A stretch of DNA of 64,000 bases from Lentinula raphanica (lineage: Eukaryota; Basidiomycota; Agaricomycetes; Agaricales; Omphalotaceae), in assembly GCA_027919835.1 (NCBI GenBank), contig JANVFP010000020.1:930001-994000 (forward strand). The letters run 5' to 3'. Positions 11,561-22,026 of the stretch are shown here, piece by piece. The notes beneath the pieces were generated by a model, which saw only the letters and a list, made by a program, of their open reading frames with translations, made no database searches and was not told where the DNA came from. Position numbers and translations under genes: made by a program. Positions within the stretch are counted from its first letter, which is position 1. Each line of letters opens with the position of its first letter.

Positions 11561-14500
11561 TTACATATCTTCTTCATACCCTGTTTTGAGGCCATCATCG
11601 ATACCTGCTTTTTGAACTACAAACCACCAACCTACAAGATGTACTTCATGTGGAAACACTGGGAGTGGCTGCATGGACACGACTGACTGCAATTGACTTA
11701 CTGGTATTACATGTAAGTTTTGGGATCCAAGATATTCGCAAGCCCACAATGCATTGGATGACTGCTGCAGTAGGTCATGATCAGGCCGTCCGTAGATAGA
11801 GACAATTGCATAAGCCTGCTCATTTTCATCTAGGAAGTAGTACCACACTTCACCAAAGTCAGTGATACCATTTCGGCGAAGCTTGAAGGTAGAGCCATTA
11901 GTCGCGTTCAAAATCATGATAGTAAACTGAACTTACTTTTACATTTCGTGTGACACGAGGTTTGCGTTTCTTGTACAAATCTATCTCAGCATAATGCGAA
12001 CGAGCTATTTGTCCATTCGAGAGTCTGAATCGTGCCCATCGTAAGACACCATTGTCGTCTAGGTATTCTGACAGTAGTTCTGCCTCCTCTCCCTCAGTCC
12101 GATAGGGTGTTCGATCCCGAGGTCGCAAGAGAACCTGACCTTCTCCCAAGTCAAACGATCCTTGGGGTAGTTTCGATGAGCCACTGTCAGCATCAAGTTC
12201 AGGGTATATAGATTTGAGTGCATTGACTTGAGCACGACGAAGGGCTCTCTGAGCTAGATTTGCAAAAGGGTTTGAAGGCTGTCTAACTTCTTGACCTAAA
12301 TCGCCAATGGTCCGTTCCATGGGAAACTGCGTTGAATATGCACCTGGCCCAAGGCGAATGATTTCAGATACAGCATGTGCACCGACAGTGTGAATACATG
12401 GGCGACAAAAATGAAGGCGATCTTCACGGCGCTGATAATATAGATTTTCGTATCCTTGGGCAAAGTTGACCAAGTGGGCTTGAGCTTCTCGGATCTGGCT
12501 GCCTGTGATGCTCCAACGGAGAAGAGTATGCACACCACTTGCCAGCTTACAGAAGTTTTCCCAATGTTCTGCATTTAGTATGGTGCGAAATAGTCCGGGT
12601 CCAAGACCAAAGACATAGAGATAGAATTCGGTGGCTTTATAGCCACTGGATAGCTTCAGCGCAGGGTTACGGGGTGGCCGTTCGAAAGAACTGGGAAAGT
12701 ACTGTGTTGAATTAGCGACAGTTTCACCATGATCTTCCCAAGTTTTTCCTACAAGTTTGACCCAAGTCCATTCTTCAGTATCACTTTGTTCACGTTTGAT
12801 AGTCCCCCGCCAAAGAGACAGTAGCAAATCCTCGAGGTTGAGGAGGAGTAGATGCATTAGATCAAGTCCAAAGCATCTAGGGACAGAAAGAGAGTATTCG
12901 GAATGAAGGCCACTCAGTATACTTGGCTTTGACAGGCCTGTTAACTTCCGATTGCGCTTGTATTCAGTCATATCCTTCGAAATGCGGAGCTTTGAAATAT
13001 TCTCTTCATATTGTGCTATAGTCTGGGGCTCGAGCTGTTGTATATCTGTGTCTGGATGCTGGTTGTCAAATATAGAAGCGTCGTTGGGGCGTGCATGTAC
13101 AGCGTAGTAGTGCCCGCTGTTAGGTTTATGTCGACCCTTCATTGAGCATCCAAGTCTACAGCCCTGGGCTCCATGATGCCCAACGCGACCATCCCATTCG
13201 ACCATACCAAGTGCGTCTGCAAGACCAAGGAGGAAAATAACGCGTTGATATATGACTTCTTCTTTCAACGCGTCCCAGACTTTCATTCCACGTCCATCGT
13301 TCTCCTTCTGTAAGGCAGACAAGTGGTGTAGACCAGGAAAAAGAAAAGAGTCGGTGTGTTTTGGTTTGTTCGGACCAGGGATTATGACATTCGGAAGAAC
13401 TTTTTTCTTCTTGTAACGGATTTCAGGTGCGTAATCTTGTTGGATCCAGATTCCAATCCAACAATCCGATTTCTTGTTCTGGTATAGCTGTGCACCATCA
13501 ATAGAGGCAGAGATAGCAATGTCGTCCTCGGTCATGGTGATATTGTCCACAAGCTCACGTATATCTTCACCGCACCATATGTCGTCGTAGACCACATCAC
13601 TTTGACGATTGGTATATTCTTCAAACATTCGGTTGATGTCAGCAAGCTTGCGCGAACGATACATCCTGCTTTCTGACCCTTCGACTGACCGTCGGCTAGC
13701 CGCTAACTGCGGGCCAAGAAGTATCGTACTGAACCGAAGTCTTGGCACTCGGTCGCCTGTTTGTTGTAGATGGTGGGGATCGTATCTCATTTCCTTGCAG
13801 TAAAAACAGTACTCGAGGTCTTCCCAGGGACCAGTGAAGGCATGGCAGGAGTTGATGCACATGTCAGTGTAGATGTTGACAACGCCGGTGATATCAGTAA
13901 CAAGGGTTTTCACATTGTGGTAGGAAAGGATGTCACATTCAGGTAAACGATTTAAGACTGCTAATCGAATGTCGTTATACGTTGCCTCAGAGGCGTGGTT
14001 TATGGAAAGGTACATGTCAATAGAAAGTCGGGTGTCGGGATCGAGCTCGTGTGGAAGGTGTTCATGAGGATTTCGAAGGCGTTCAATGGTATGTTCATCG
14101 AGTCCACCATTGTTGAGCGTCGCTTCGCATATGAGCTGGATGAATTCGTCCGTGATGCGAATGTCCTCGATTGCTGACTTTGGTCCTATGTTGCCTTCAC
14201 GGTCCTCATCTTCGTCGTCTTCGCCATCGCCGCCCTCGATACCTTGCCCATTTCCAACTCCATGACCAGCACCTCCTTCATTGACACCGTCGCCGGCACC
14301 AAGTCCTTCATTCTCTTCAACATCTCTTTCTGTATCAAGACGCCGCATTTCAGGCTCTTCCTCGTCGTCCATTGGAGCTCCAAGGTCTTCATCGTCATTG
14401 TCCATTGGAGGACCAGGCCCTGCAGTGTCTTCAGTTTGAGCACCTGCATGGGATACATGACCTAATGCAGGGACATTCTCGGTCTCGAGATTTGCAGTTG

Positions 14501-14892
14501 GCGGTCGAAGGGTTGGGAATGGCATTAGAAAAGCTTCTTCAGGCTGTTCCCGTCGTCGCTTAGATTGAGGTTTGGGACGTGGAGGAGGAGGAGACAGGAG
14601 TTGGTGAGGCATAGGAGGAGGAGAAGGGGGTATCTCGTCTCCATCTCTAGGCATGGTCTGAAGAAACATGAAAACATGAGCCTACCTCAAGCTCGATTTG
14701 ACAAACACTTACAGGAGGAGAAGCCAGACGTGGTCGTTTACCAGCACGACGTTCTTCTTCTTTCTCGCATTGCTTCCGGTCCCATTGAGCGTGTCTTCGG
14801 ATGGTTTTGAGAACAACAGCAGGGCGCTGGCCACCACACCGAGAGCAGGTGCAAACCTGACGTACAGAGCCCGAGCTGGTAGATTCATCCAC
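11561..14892 (-). CDS. Tnp2-family (CACTA/EnSpm-like) transposase, 1073 aa
   Basis: Three exons, 14892-14713, 14657-11937 and 11881-11561, have two 55-nt gt...ag introns in phase 0 and add up to 1074 codons without a stop. Exon 1 carries a C-x-C-x2-C cluster (CTCSRCGG) and KTIRRHAQWD, the N-terminal pattern of mushroom Tnp2 proteins. The core has SIDGAQLYQNKKSDCW, NVIIPGPNKPKHTDSFLFPG, KVWDA and GHHGAQGCRLGC, which are Tnp2 hallmarks. A Pro-rich, acidic N-terminal region precedes it. It would cut and join the element's ends. The frame is intact, so activity is possible. The C-terminal exon (DFGEVWYYF onward) is assigned by splice sites and frame. Confidence 0.85.
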
Positions 14893-15113
14893 GGTCAGGG
14901 AGAACCCTATTCAGATGATTGCGAGTCGAATCGAAATGAGTTTGTTGAACGAGTTGATTTGAGATTATACAGAACTGACAGTGACAGTGGTACGGAAGAA
15001 AAGTACAAAATGCGATCACATGGATCCGTCATCGGCTATTCCCAACTCTGCCCGGATTCTCACGTATTCGGACCGCCTTCCTCGGATAATCTCTTTGCAG
15101 GTTTTGACTGGGG

Positions 15114-15118
15114 TTCAC
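15114..15118. repeat. Right target-site duplication of the CACTA-like element
   Basis: ttcac directly follows the right terminus (gactgggg) and matches 8787-8791. Confidence 0.65.
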
Positions 15119-15846
15119 CTCTCACAACCCCATCATCAAGCATCAAGCTTCAAGGCCGAACGTACACAACGAGTTTAGAATCCGGCTCCTCCCCTTCTCA
15201 ACCCCTCCTGTTTCTGCCCCTTCCTATATCTGTTCAACATCATCGAGCTCTTGATATTCTCTGAAGATGCACCCACAATCAAAGCCTCGATCTTCGTTGA
15301 TGAACTCTTTTCATTCAACTGCTTCATCGTGACAAGCAGGGATAGACGCGGTGCGGAATGCAGGAGGGGAGACAAGTCAGAAGCATTGGGCCAAGTCGAA
15401 CCTTTCTTGAATTGCGGTAGTCACCTCTCTTCAACTTCAACACACATACACACTTTGTCCACTCTCCTCACCCTCTTACCCACCCCCTCTTCCGCTCTTT
15501 CTCTTGCAAACCCTTCATGGAAAGTCACCATACAATGCCAAATTAGAACCCTGTGTTCTTCCTATCCTCCGCCTCCTCCCCCTTCTTCCTCCTGCAATGA
15601 CTCTGAGCAGGGATAGACTCAGCTCGGAACATGGAAAGGGCAAACACATTGCATATAGTAGGTCCCGGGCCAAGTCGGCCTTCAAAGGGGTCAACAAGAT
15701 TGCGACTGTCCTCGTCCCTAACGGAACCCATTCATCCTAAAACTCCACCAAAGCGGCCTGGCCTTTTTTAACAAGAAAGTTCCACGCTACGATGGGTAGC
15801 ACAATCACCAGTCGTTTGGGTTTGGATGGGGAAGGGGATGGAAGGA

Positions 15847-16580
15847 TGGCAGCGTTTCCGAAGCGTGCGGTGTTACAACATCACATGAACGGTCTTGATG
15901 AAGCATTGTTTGACTTGGTGGGACGAGGGGAGAGGTGGGGATCAAGGGAGCGAAATCGGGGTGAGGTGGGAGTGGATGGGGTATCGGACAGGGAGATGGA
16001 GAGGAGGGGAGGAGTGAGGATGGAAGCCGATGAAGATGACTTCCACGAATCCATCAAGTGACCCAACCCTCGAATCACCCCTCTGAGTTCATGAATGGTG
16101 GATGATGAGGGCACCACGAGTGCCGTCGACATGAAATCTATTGGACTGGTCTTTGGGAGCAGTGTTTCGTTACGAGTCTCCATCATGGGTAAAAGCAGAA
16201 GAGGTGGAGGTGGGGAGGCGTGGGGTTCGTGATAGGGTTGGTTTTGGGGAGGTATTTAGAAAATGTGGAACCGGGAAAAGGTGGGAAGGAGGGTGAAGTT
16301 AGCGGAGATATGATGATATGATGAACCGACTTCTTTTGAACGAAAACAGCGAGCGCAGAATCCATCAGTCCATGACCCACGCTGGTCACCTCTTTGAGAT
16401 CCTATGACGTGTTCCTTCTGCTGCCCCTCCTGCCTTACAAGTGTAACAGTCTGCGTTTATACGAAGGAGATTCCATCGTTGTGGGTGCATTCGTGTCCTC
16501 AAGGTAAGAGCTGAGATCGCCACTGTAGAAATGGAGTGAGCTTTATGAAAGAATGACGGGAATATCTTCACTCACCGTGT
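15847..16580. repeat. Diverged tandem duplication, copy 1
   Basis: Pairs with 16606-17547. Shared landmarks in order: tggcagcgtttcc/tggaagcgtttcc, ggagcgaaatc, ggatgatgagggcacca, gcagtgtttcgttac, cagaagag and ctcaaggtaagag. The copies differ by many substitutions and indels, so the duplication is old. Confidence 0.75.
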
Positions 16581-16605
16581 ATCTCTCCATGCCAGAATCC
16601 AGGAG

Positions 16606-17547
16606 ATGGAAGCGTTTCCAAGCGGGTGCTATATCCCAACATTGCATGACCAGCCTTGAACAAGCGTTGTTCGACTCGGTGTGACGAAGGGAGAGGTGGA
16701 GATCGAGGGAGCGAAATCATTGAGGTGGAGGTGATGGGATAGACGGGGCGACAGAGACGAGGAGAGAAACGATGAAACGGTTGCCGATGGAGATGACTGC
16801 CAAGAACCCATCAATCTACCAAAACCTGGTGTCGCCCCTTCTATGCTGGACTCCCGACATGGTCTTGTCTTTCTGATGCGTAGGCTTGCCTGTTGTGAGT
16901 ATTCATTGAACAAAACGAGTCTATTGATGGATGATGAGGGCACCATGAGTGCCGTCAACGCGGAATCTACCGGACTGGTATGTTCTTATTTATTGTCGCT
17001 AGCCTGCTAGAATGAGAACATAGAGCAGTGTTTCGTTACAAGTCTCCGTTGAATCAGTCGATGTCTTGGGTTCAAACAGAAGAGATGGAGGGGGGAAAGC
17101 AGGGGGGTTCCATATTGGGATCATAGGGTCAGTTCTGAGTCTAAGGAGAGATTTGGAGGACGAGGAACAGGGGAGGAGGTGGGGAGGAGGGTGGTGATAG
17201 TGACAAAGGAATAAGAGAAAGGAATGTAAGATGTGATGAATGCCCGAGTTCTTCCCAACAAATGCGACTCGGGATGAGTACCGGGGATTCACCACTCAAT
17301 GGCTCAAGACTTGTTCGCCCTTTTGACGGTTGGTTCATGCTCCTCGACAAATTTCTTCTGCTGCCCTACCATAACGGAATGTTTGAAGAAAACTGTGCAT
17401 CGGCGGTGTATAGGGAAATTGAGGTTCTGTCATTGTGGATATTGTGGGCACATTCATTTCCTCAAGGTAAGAGTTGAGATCGTCACTGTAGAAACAGAGT
17501 GAGCTTCATGAAAGAACGATGAATATCTTCACTCACCTCCGCATCTT
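16606..17547. repeat. Diverged tandem duplication, copy 2
   Basis: Partner of 15847-16580 in the same orientation, longer because of insertions between the shared landmarks. It ends with ctcaaggtaagagttgagat, as copy 1 does with ctcaaggtaagagctgagat. Confidence 0.75.
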
Positions 17548-17689
17548 CTGTCCCTCTGAAAGACATTCGTTTCGATAGTAAACACAGCCCACAGTCCGTG
17601 TAAGGAGTTCACGTTCACGTTCAACTTGTGTGGATTTTGGTAGAGGTTGGTAGAGGCCGGGTAGAGGTGAGAGTTTGCGATGAGACAAT

Positions 17690-19080
17690 CATAACGCCGA
17701 GGCTCGAGTGGATATTCGGTCCGATTAGAAACCCTAACCCCATTTCAGTTTAACTCTGAGGAGCGCCCACGCCCTTGCATCTCTCATCTTCTCCTCATTC
17801 GTTATATCATGCTCGTTCCAGGACCCATATCCAGTCTCGCCATTGTCATCTTATCAACGCCGACACTGAATCTTCGAAGCTTCATAGTAAACTCAAGATC
17901 AAGCTCAATCTTCTGGAGGTTTTACGTTGTATCATTGAAATCCGGTCTGCTCTCCAAAGCTCGAGCTCGATGAATGACGCGGTGATGATGAAGAGAAAGA
18001 ATGAGGGATTGTTGCTTCCATTGGATCTACTCTGAGCCTTCCATACATCACTGGGAGCACTCTGTGTACACCTTTGATGCCATCTTCGCATTTATCACAA
18101 CATTCCAACCTCTCGAATCATCGGTTATCGAATCAGGCAATCTTTCTTCGCCTTTTCGAGCCTTTTATACTCTCTAAAACTCCAATCTGCAGACTCGAGG
18201 ACGCCGAGAAAACGTCTCGCTCTACACGTCTCAGGAGATACGGGGTTCGCGTCCAATTCTACGCCTCTCACGAATCAAGTCCCTTCAGCACCCTTGACTC
18301 TCCGACACGACTCCTTATAGAATGAGTAGAGATCTCGTCTGGGCGATGTAATGAAGGGCGTCGCAAGCTCAAACCTAACTCATCCGTCTTTTGCTGGTAC
18401 GCGACTTCAAATGCTGTCTTTTGTGTACTGTTTTTAATCTTTGATCTCGACACTCAAGAATCCCCGAGCCGGCGCTGGAAGAGTTGCTACGTTGGTTATT
18501 CTCCACCTCAAAAGCAAATGCTGGCCGAAAACGCGTCTAGGCACAGTCGTGCTCACAAGATCGAGAGACAATCGAAGGTCAGAACTCCCAAGAATGAGTT
18601 AGCGAGGAATCGAAGAGTTGATGGCAGTTAGGATCGTTTGGTGAACGGCCGTTATCATCAGATGGTATGTTTTGTGCATCCTCTCTCCGTGTATCAAGCT
18701 CACCAAGGCTTATACCTCCGCAGAGACGGTTGACATTGTTGGACTCGGGATCTTGACTCTCTGTGAATCTCTCTATTGTACATACTTTACGCTCGAGGAT
18801 CAATTCACTTCACACAAATCTACGAACTGAACTCCTCCAAAACTTCAGCAACGATGGTCAAAGTCTTCGTTCTGCTCAAGAAACTGCAAGTAGTCTAGCC
18901 GTGAACGATGAGAGGAGACCCCTCCTTTCACTTCATATGAGGACATGTTCTTGTTGGATCCCGAGGAAGACGGTGGTTTCAACGAAGAGAGCGTTTAGAC
19001 GTGGATCCTGAGATCCGAATGTAAGAGGGAAGGTGCGTGTGTATATGAGTGCTGCGCTGTGTTCAGAATCGTGATATACA
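17690..19080. repeat. Dispersed diverged repeat, copy A
   Basis: Related to 28570-29780 in the same orientation. Shared landmarks: atattcggtccga, gaaaccctaaccc, catgctcgt, gacgcggtgatga, cgccgagaaa, aactcatccgt/acctcatccgt and ccgcagagac. Similarity is patchy. Neither copy has an intact long frame, so an old gene or transposon remnant is likely. Confidence 0.6.
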
Positions 19081-19962
19081 CCTAGATTTATACATAGTCA
19101 ATAAAACTCGAAAACTATCCTTGACCTGGCGTCCAAGAATCTCACACCTTTCCCAATTTCGCGCCAACTTCAATTCTCTTGAATCCCACTCCGCTGCTGC
19201 ACAAGACCTACGCTTGAGGCTGAATTGTTTCAAGGAGCCGATACTGATTCAAATCGTCGCTCTTCACCCAGGTTGGGATGATTCAAATGAGGAGGCTTCA
19301 AGTGCAGAGCAATGACCCGCGTCTCCTTTTCTACATACTGCAAACCACCTTCCTCTGCTCGTTCTCCTACAGTGCGTGCTTCTTTTTCCCGCATTCCGGT
19401 GTTCATCCAATCTTGGTACATATCACGAGCGGCACCAGTCGAAGACCCACCTCAACAAGTCAATGCCAAATCGATTGTCTTCATCTTACCACCAATCCCT
19501 CATCTCAATACCAAGCAGCAAGCTCGATCATCACTGGAACGTCCTGGCAGGTTCCGTTCTTCTTGATGATTTTTGACCTAACCATGGCACCCTCGTTCTA
19601 CTGCATAGGAGTTGATGCGAAGAACGGAAAAAGTCAGGGACCAGGTCGGAAGGCGGTGGTGTTCACTGTTCTATACGGGATTCCCGGTGACAGGTCTCTC
19701 GATCAGGCCAGAGTTCGACATGGGTCGCTCGGTTAAGCGCCCAAAATTCAAACTCCGCTAGGTGGGCTCCGGTTTCGCCCTCGCGCGCGGTCAACCGAAT
19801 CGACCAGCCGACGGATCGCTCGTCGTCGAGCTGGTCAACGCGTCTTTCGCTCACGCTGGTCAACAGAAATATGGGCGGCTAACAGACTTTCATCGCAGGA
19901 AATATACAGGTACAATCGAAAGTTACAAAGTTACTGGAATAAGTTATAACCCATACCTACTG

Positions 19963-21833
19963 CTACTGTCCCTCGTCATCACTGCTCATAATTTCAATAA
20001 AATCCTGCCTGCGCTGTACATCTGAGAACACGATAGATTCATCACTGCTACTCATGATCTCAATGCTATCAGAATCAGAGTCGACCTTGCGTTGTTTCTA
20101 TGTAGCGATGAGGTCAATCAAAGATGAAGCTTGATAAGAGTAGTCATACCATTGACGTGCTACCTTCATCTTGTCTGTTACTGGCTGGAGGAAGCGGCGG
20201 AAGAGTCGTCCCAAATGCGGTGATTCTGCGCTGCTGCATGATAGTTGCCATGATTGGGATTGGAACATCAACCCTGATCTCCAACTGAGATGTCGCATTC
20301 ATGCCCGTTTCGAGGACGAGTCCAGCAATATTGAATGTGACCTGTATCTTTTGATGAGATTTTCGTGCTTGTAGATGCGTTGGATTGAAGCTCTGTATGA
20401 TGGCCCTGGGTGTGCCACCACTATCTTCAGGGGATGTAGCAGTTAGCTGTACTTCCCGTGTAGAGGAGTCATATGAGGCTGCCTTCTATTGAAATTTGAT
20501 GTCAGCCTTGAGCGTGTTTGATAGGCTAGTGAATTCATACTGATTTAAGCATGAATAGTATTAATGCTGGCCAAAGGCTCTTGGAAAATCTCTTCAGAAG
20601 CTTCTGCTCATTGGACCACCCAATCTGATTGCGACAGAACTCCGTTATACCTCTTATGCTGGGGTGATGTTGATTCCAGCCTTCGATTCCATTAGAATCA
20701 TTTGACCACGTAGTCGGCGGGTCTAAATATGCCATCATACTGATAGGTGATGGAAACTGGGATCGGTTGAGTGCTTCGGCAGCTGCGGGAAGGCATGAAT
20801 GGAGTTTTTGCCTGCGATTCTCCCGGAGCTCAGTGACGAGGACTCGTTTGAGTTCCTGGAAGTAGGTAGTGAGTAGATTCGCAGACGGTGACCAGCGAGC
20901 ATAGCTTGTGACTAGGGACGGGCCAAGGCCAGCTTGTAGAAGTGCTGATACAGTCTGTATCCCGATGCCTGGCACTCCATTGTCGTAGTCATTTCCAACA
21001 AGAAATGCAAAGAAGATGAAGCTATCGCGAGTGAGCCCAAGCTCAGTTTGGATTTTGGACATCTCATAGATATTGACCATCAATCGAGTCTCTGTACAGG
21101 CCTCTCTGCAGGCTACACATGAGTTCGATCCTGAGGGAATGATTCTTGTATACTTACGTTGCGATAGTCATAATCCGTGGGGTCCCGAAGGCAAACGAAT
21201 CACTATCAGTGGTTAGAACGGCATCAACAATTCCCCGCCGATTCATTTCAGCAAGTTCAGCCTCAGCGTCACCAGCTGCCTATCATAGCGTGGCTCAATA
21301 CTATTGTAATGAAGTAGTGACTAGTCTTGGAATACACACCTGGTGAACATTGAATCCAAATAGTCGTGACAGGCTTCGTGCCTGCCTATAGAGTAAAGGC
21401 TCGTGTGCAGGGTCAGTAATGACTGCCCGTCCTCGCTTGTGCAATGCTCGTTGAGGTCCATCGAAAACTAACGTGCACTGTACACCAGCCCTATGGAACT
21501 GACAAAACCGTTTGAAGAGCTGTGCGAGCCCCTTATTGACAGGGGAGTGTAGTTGTGGATGGGCGTTCGTATTGGCTTGAATTGAATCGAGAAGGATGCT
21601 TAATTTTGCTTGGTAAGTGAATGGTTATTGATCTAAGGAAAGACTTACCTAGAATCGATTCCAATATGGTAGATTCGTGTACGGTTATAATTGAGGACAT
21701 ATCCTTCCAAAAGTGCAACGTCTGCGAGATTCTTTTGCACTCCAGTTTTCCGAACAAGCTATGTAAATGAGATCAATGTGAAAACTTGATATAATTTTCA
21801 GTAACACACCTGCCATATACCTGGGATGCCCAT
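19963..21833 (-). CDS. XPG/GEN1-like PIN-domain nuclease, 516 aa
   Basis: Seven exons (21833-21810, 21758-21649, 21598-21340, 21279-21158, 21105-20541, 20485-20150, 20097-19963) join in frame to 517 codons including the stop. The start MGIPGIW is the XPG-family N-terminus. Metal-binding acidic residues are in place: Asp43 (YHIGIDSS), Asp91 (LVFDGP), Glu137/Glu139 (GDAEAELAEMN), Asp156/158 (LTTDSDSFAFG) and Asp211/213 (VGNDYDNGVPGIG). The family cuts flaps, bubbles or Holliday junctions; GEN1-like members resolve four-way junctions. The last exon adds an acidic tail with two IEIMSS-type motifs that look like SUMO-interacting sequences. The gene starts 193 bp after the recombinase stop codon. 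It could be a host gene: PIN-domain-like XPG proteins are expanded in mushrooms. Confidence 0.85.
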
Positions 21834-22026
21834 GAGTCAAGCTTTTGGTAGGCGGTGATGCTGGTTCGAGAGTAAACAAGAAATGGCTCCTATAGGCACC
21901 TCCGGATGCAAATTTGTAAAGCAATGAACGAAGAGGTTTGTCAATGACCTGCTTTCCTTGAGCTCAGACAAACAACGGGTGAGAGAACACAATTATCATT
22001 CAAAACAGATTGGGACATGGATTTCA

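Larger units (their letters stand above)
8792..15113 (-). mobile_element. CACTA-like (Tnp2) DNA transposon, apparently complete
   Basis: The left end reads ccccagtcaaaacctgcaaa and continues g; the same 21 bp occur in inverted orientation at the right end (15093-15113). The match extends to 25 of 26 bp. Immediately outside, ttcac occurs at 8787-8791 and again at 15114-15118, a 5-bp direct repeat best read as the target-site duplication. Short tccga-type motifs recur just inside both ends, as subterminal repeats do in this class. The 6.3-kb interior carries a Tnp2-type transposase and two accessory genes, all on the minus strand. Classic CACTA elements end in CACTA/G and make 2-4-bp duplications, so both termini and duplication are atypical. 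Confidence 0.75.
15119..19962. other. Degenerate, duplicated DNA without a convincing gene
   Basis: Many 60-100-codon open frames occur on both strands, Ser/Pro-rich and overlapping, with no recognisable domain. The structure is repeats: a tandem duplication (15847-16580 and 16606-17547) and one copy of a dispersed repeat (17690-19080). The segment 19560-19960 is the 3' flank of the nuclease gene. Splice-like motifs (gtaagagttgagatcg; ttcactcacc) recur in both tandem copies, which suggests decayed genes. Confidence 0.5.

Noticed and set aside
14698..15264. 188-codon plus-strand frame
   Set aside because: It is antisense to transposase exon 1 and crosses the right terminus of the Tnp2 element; the minus strand has the real exon.
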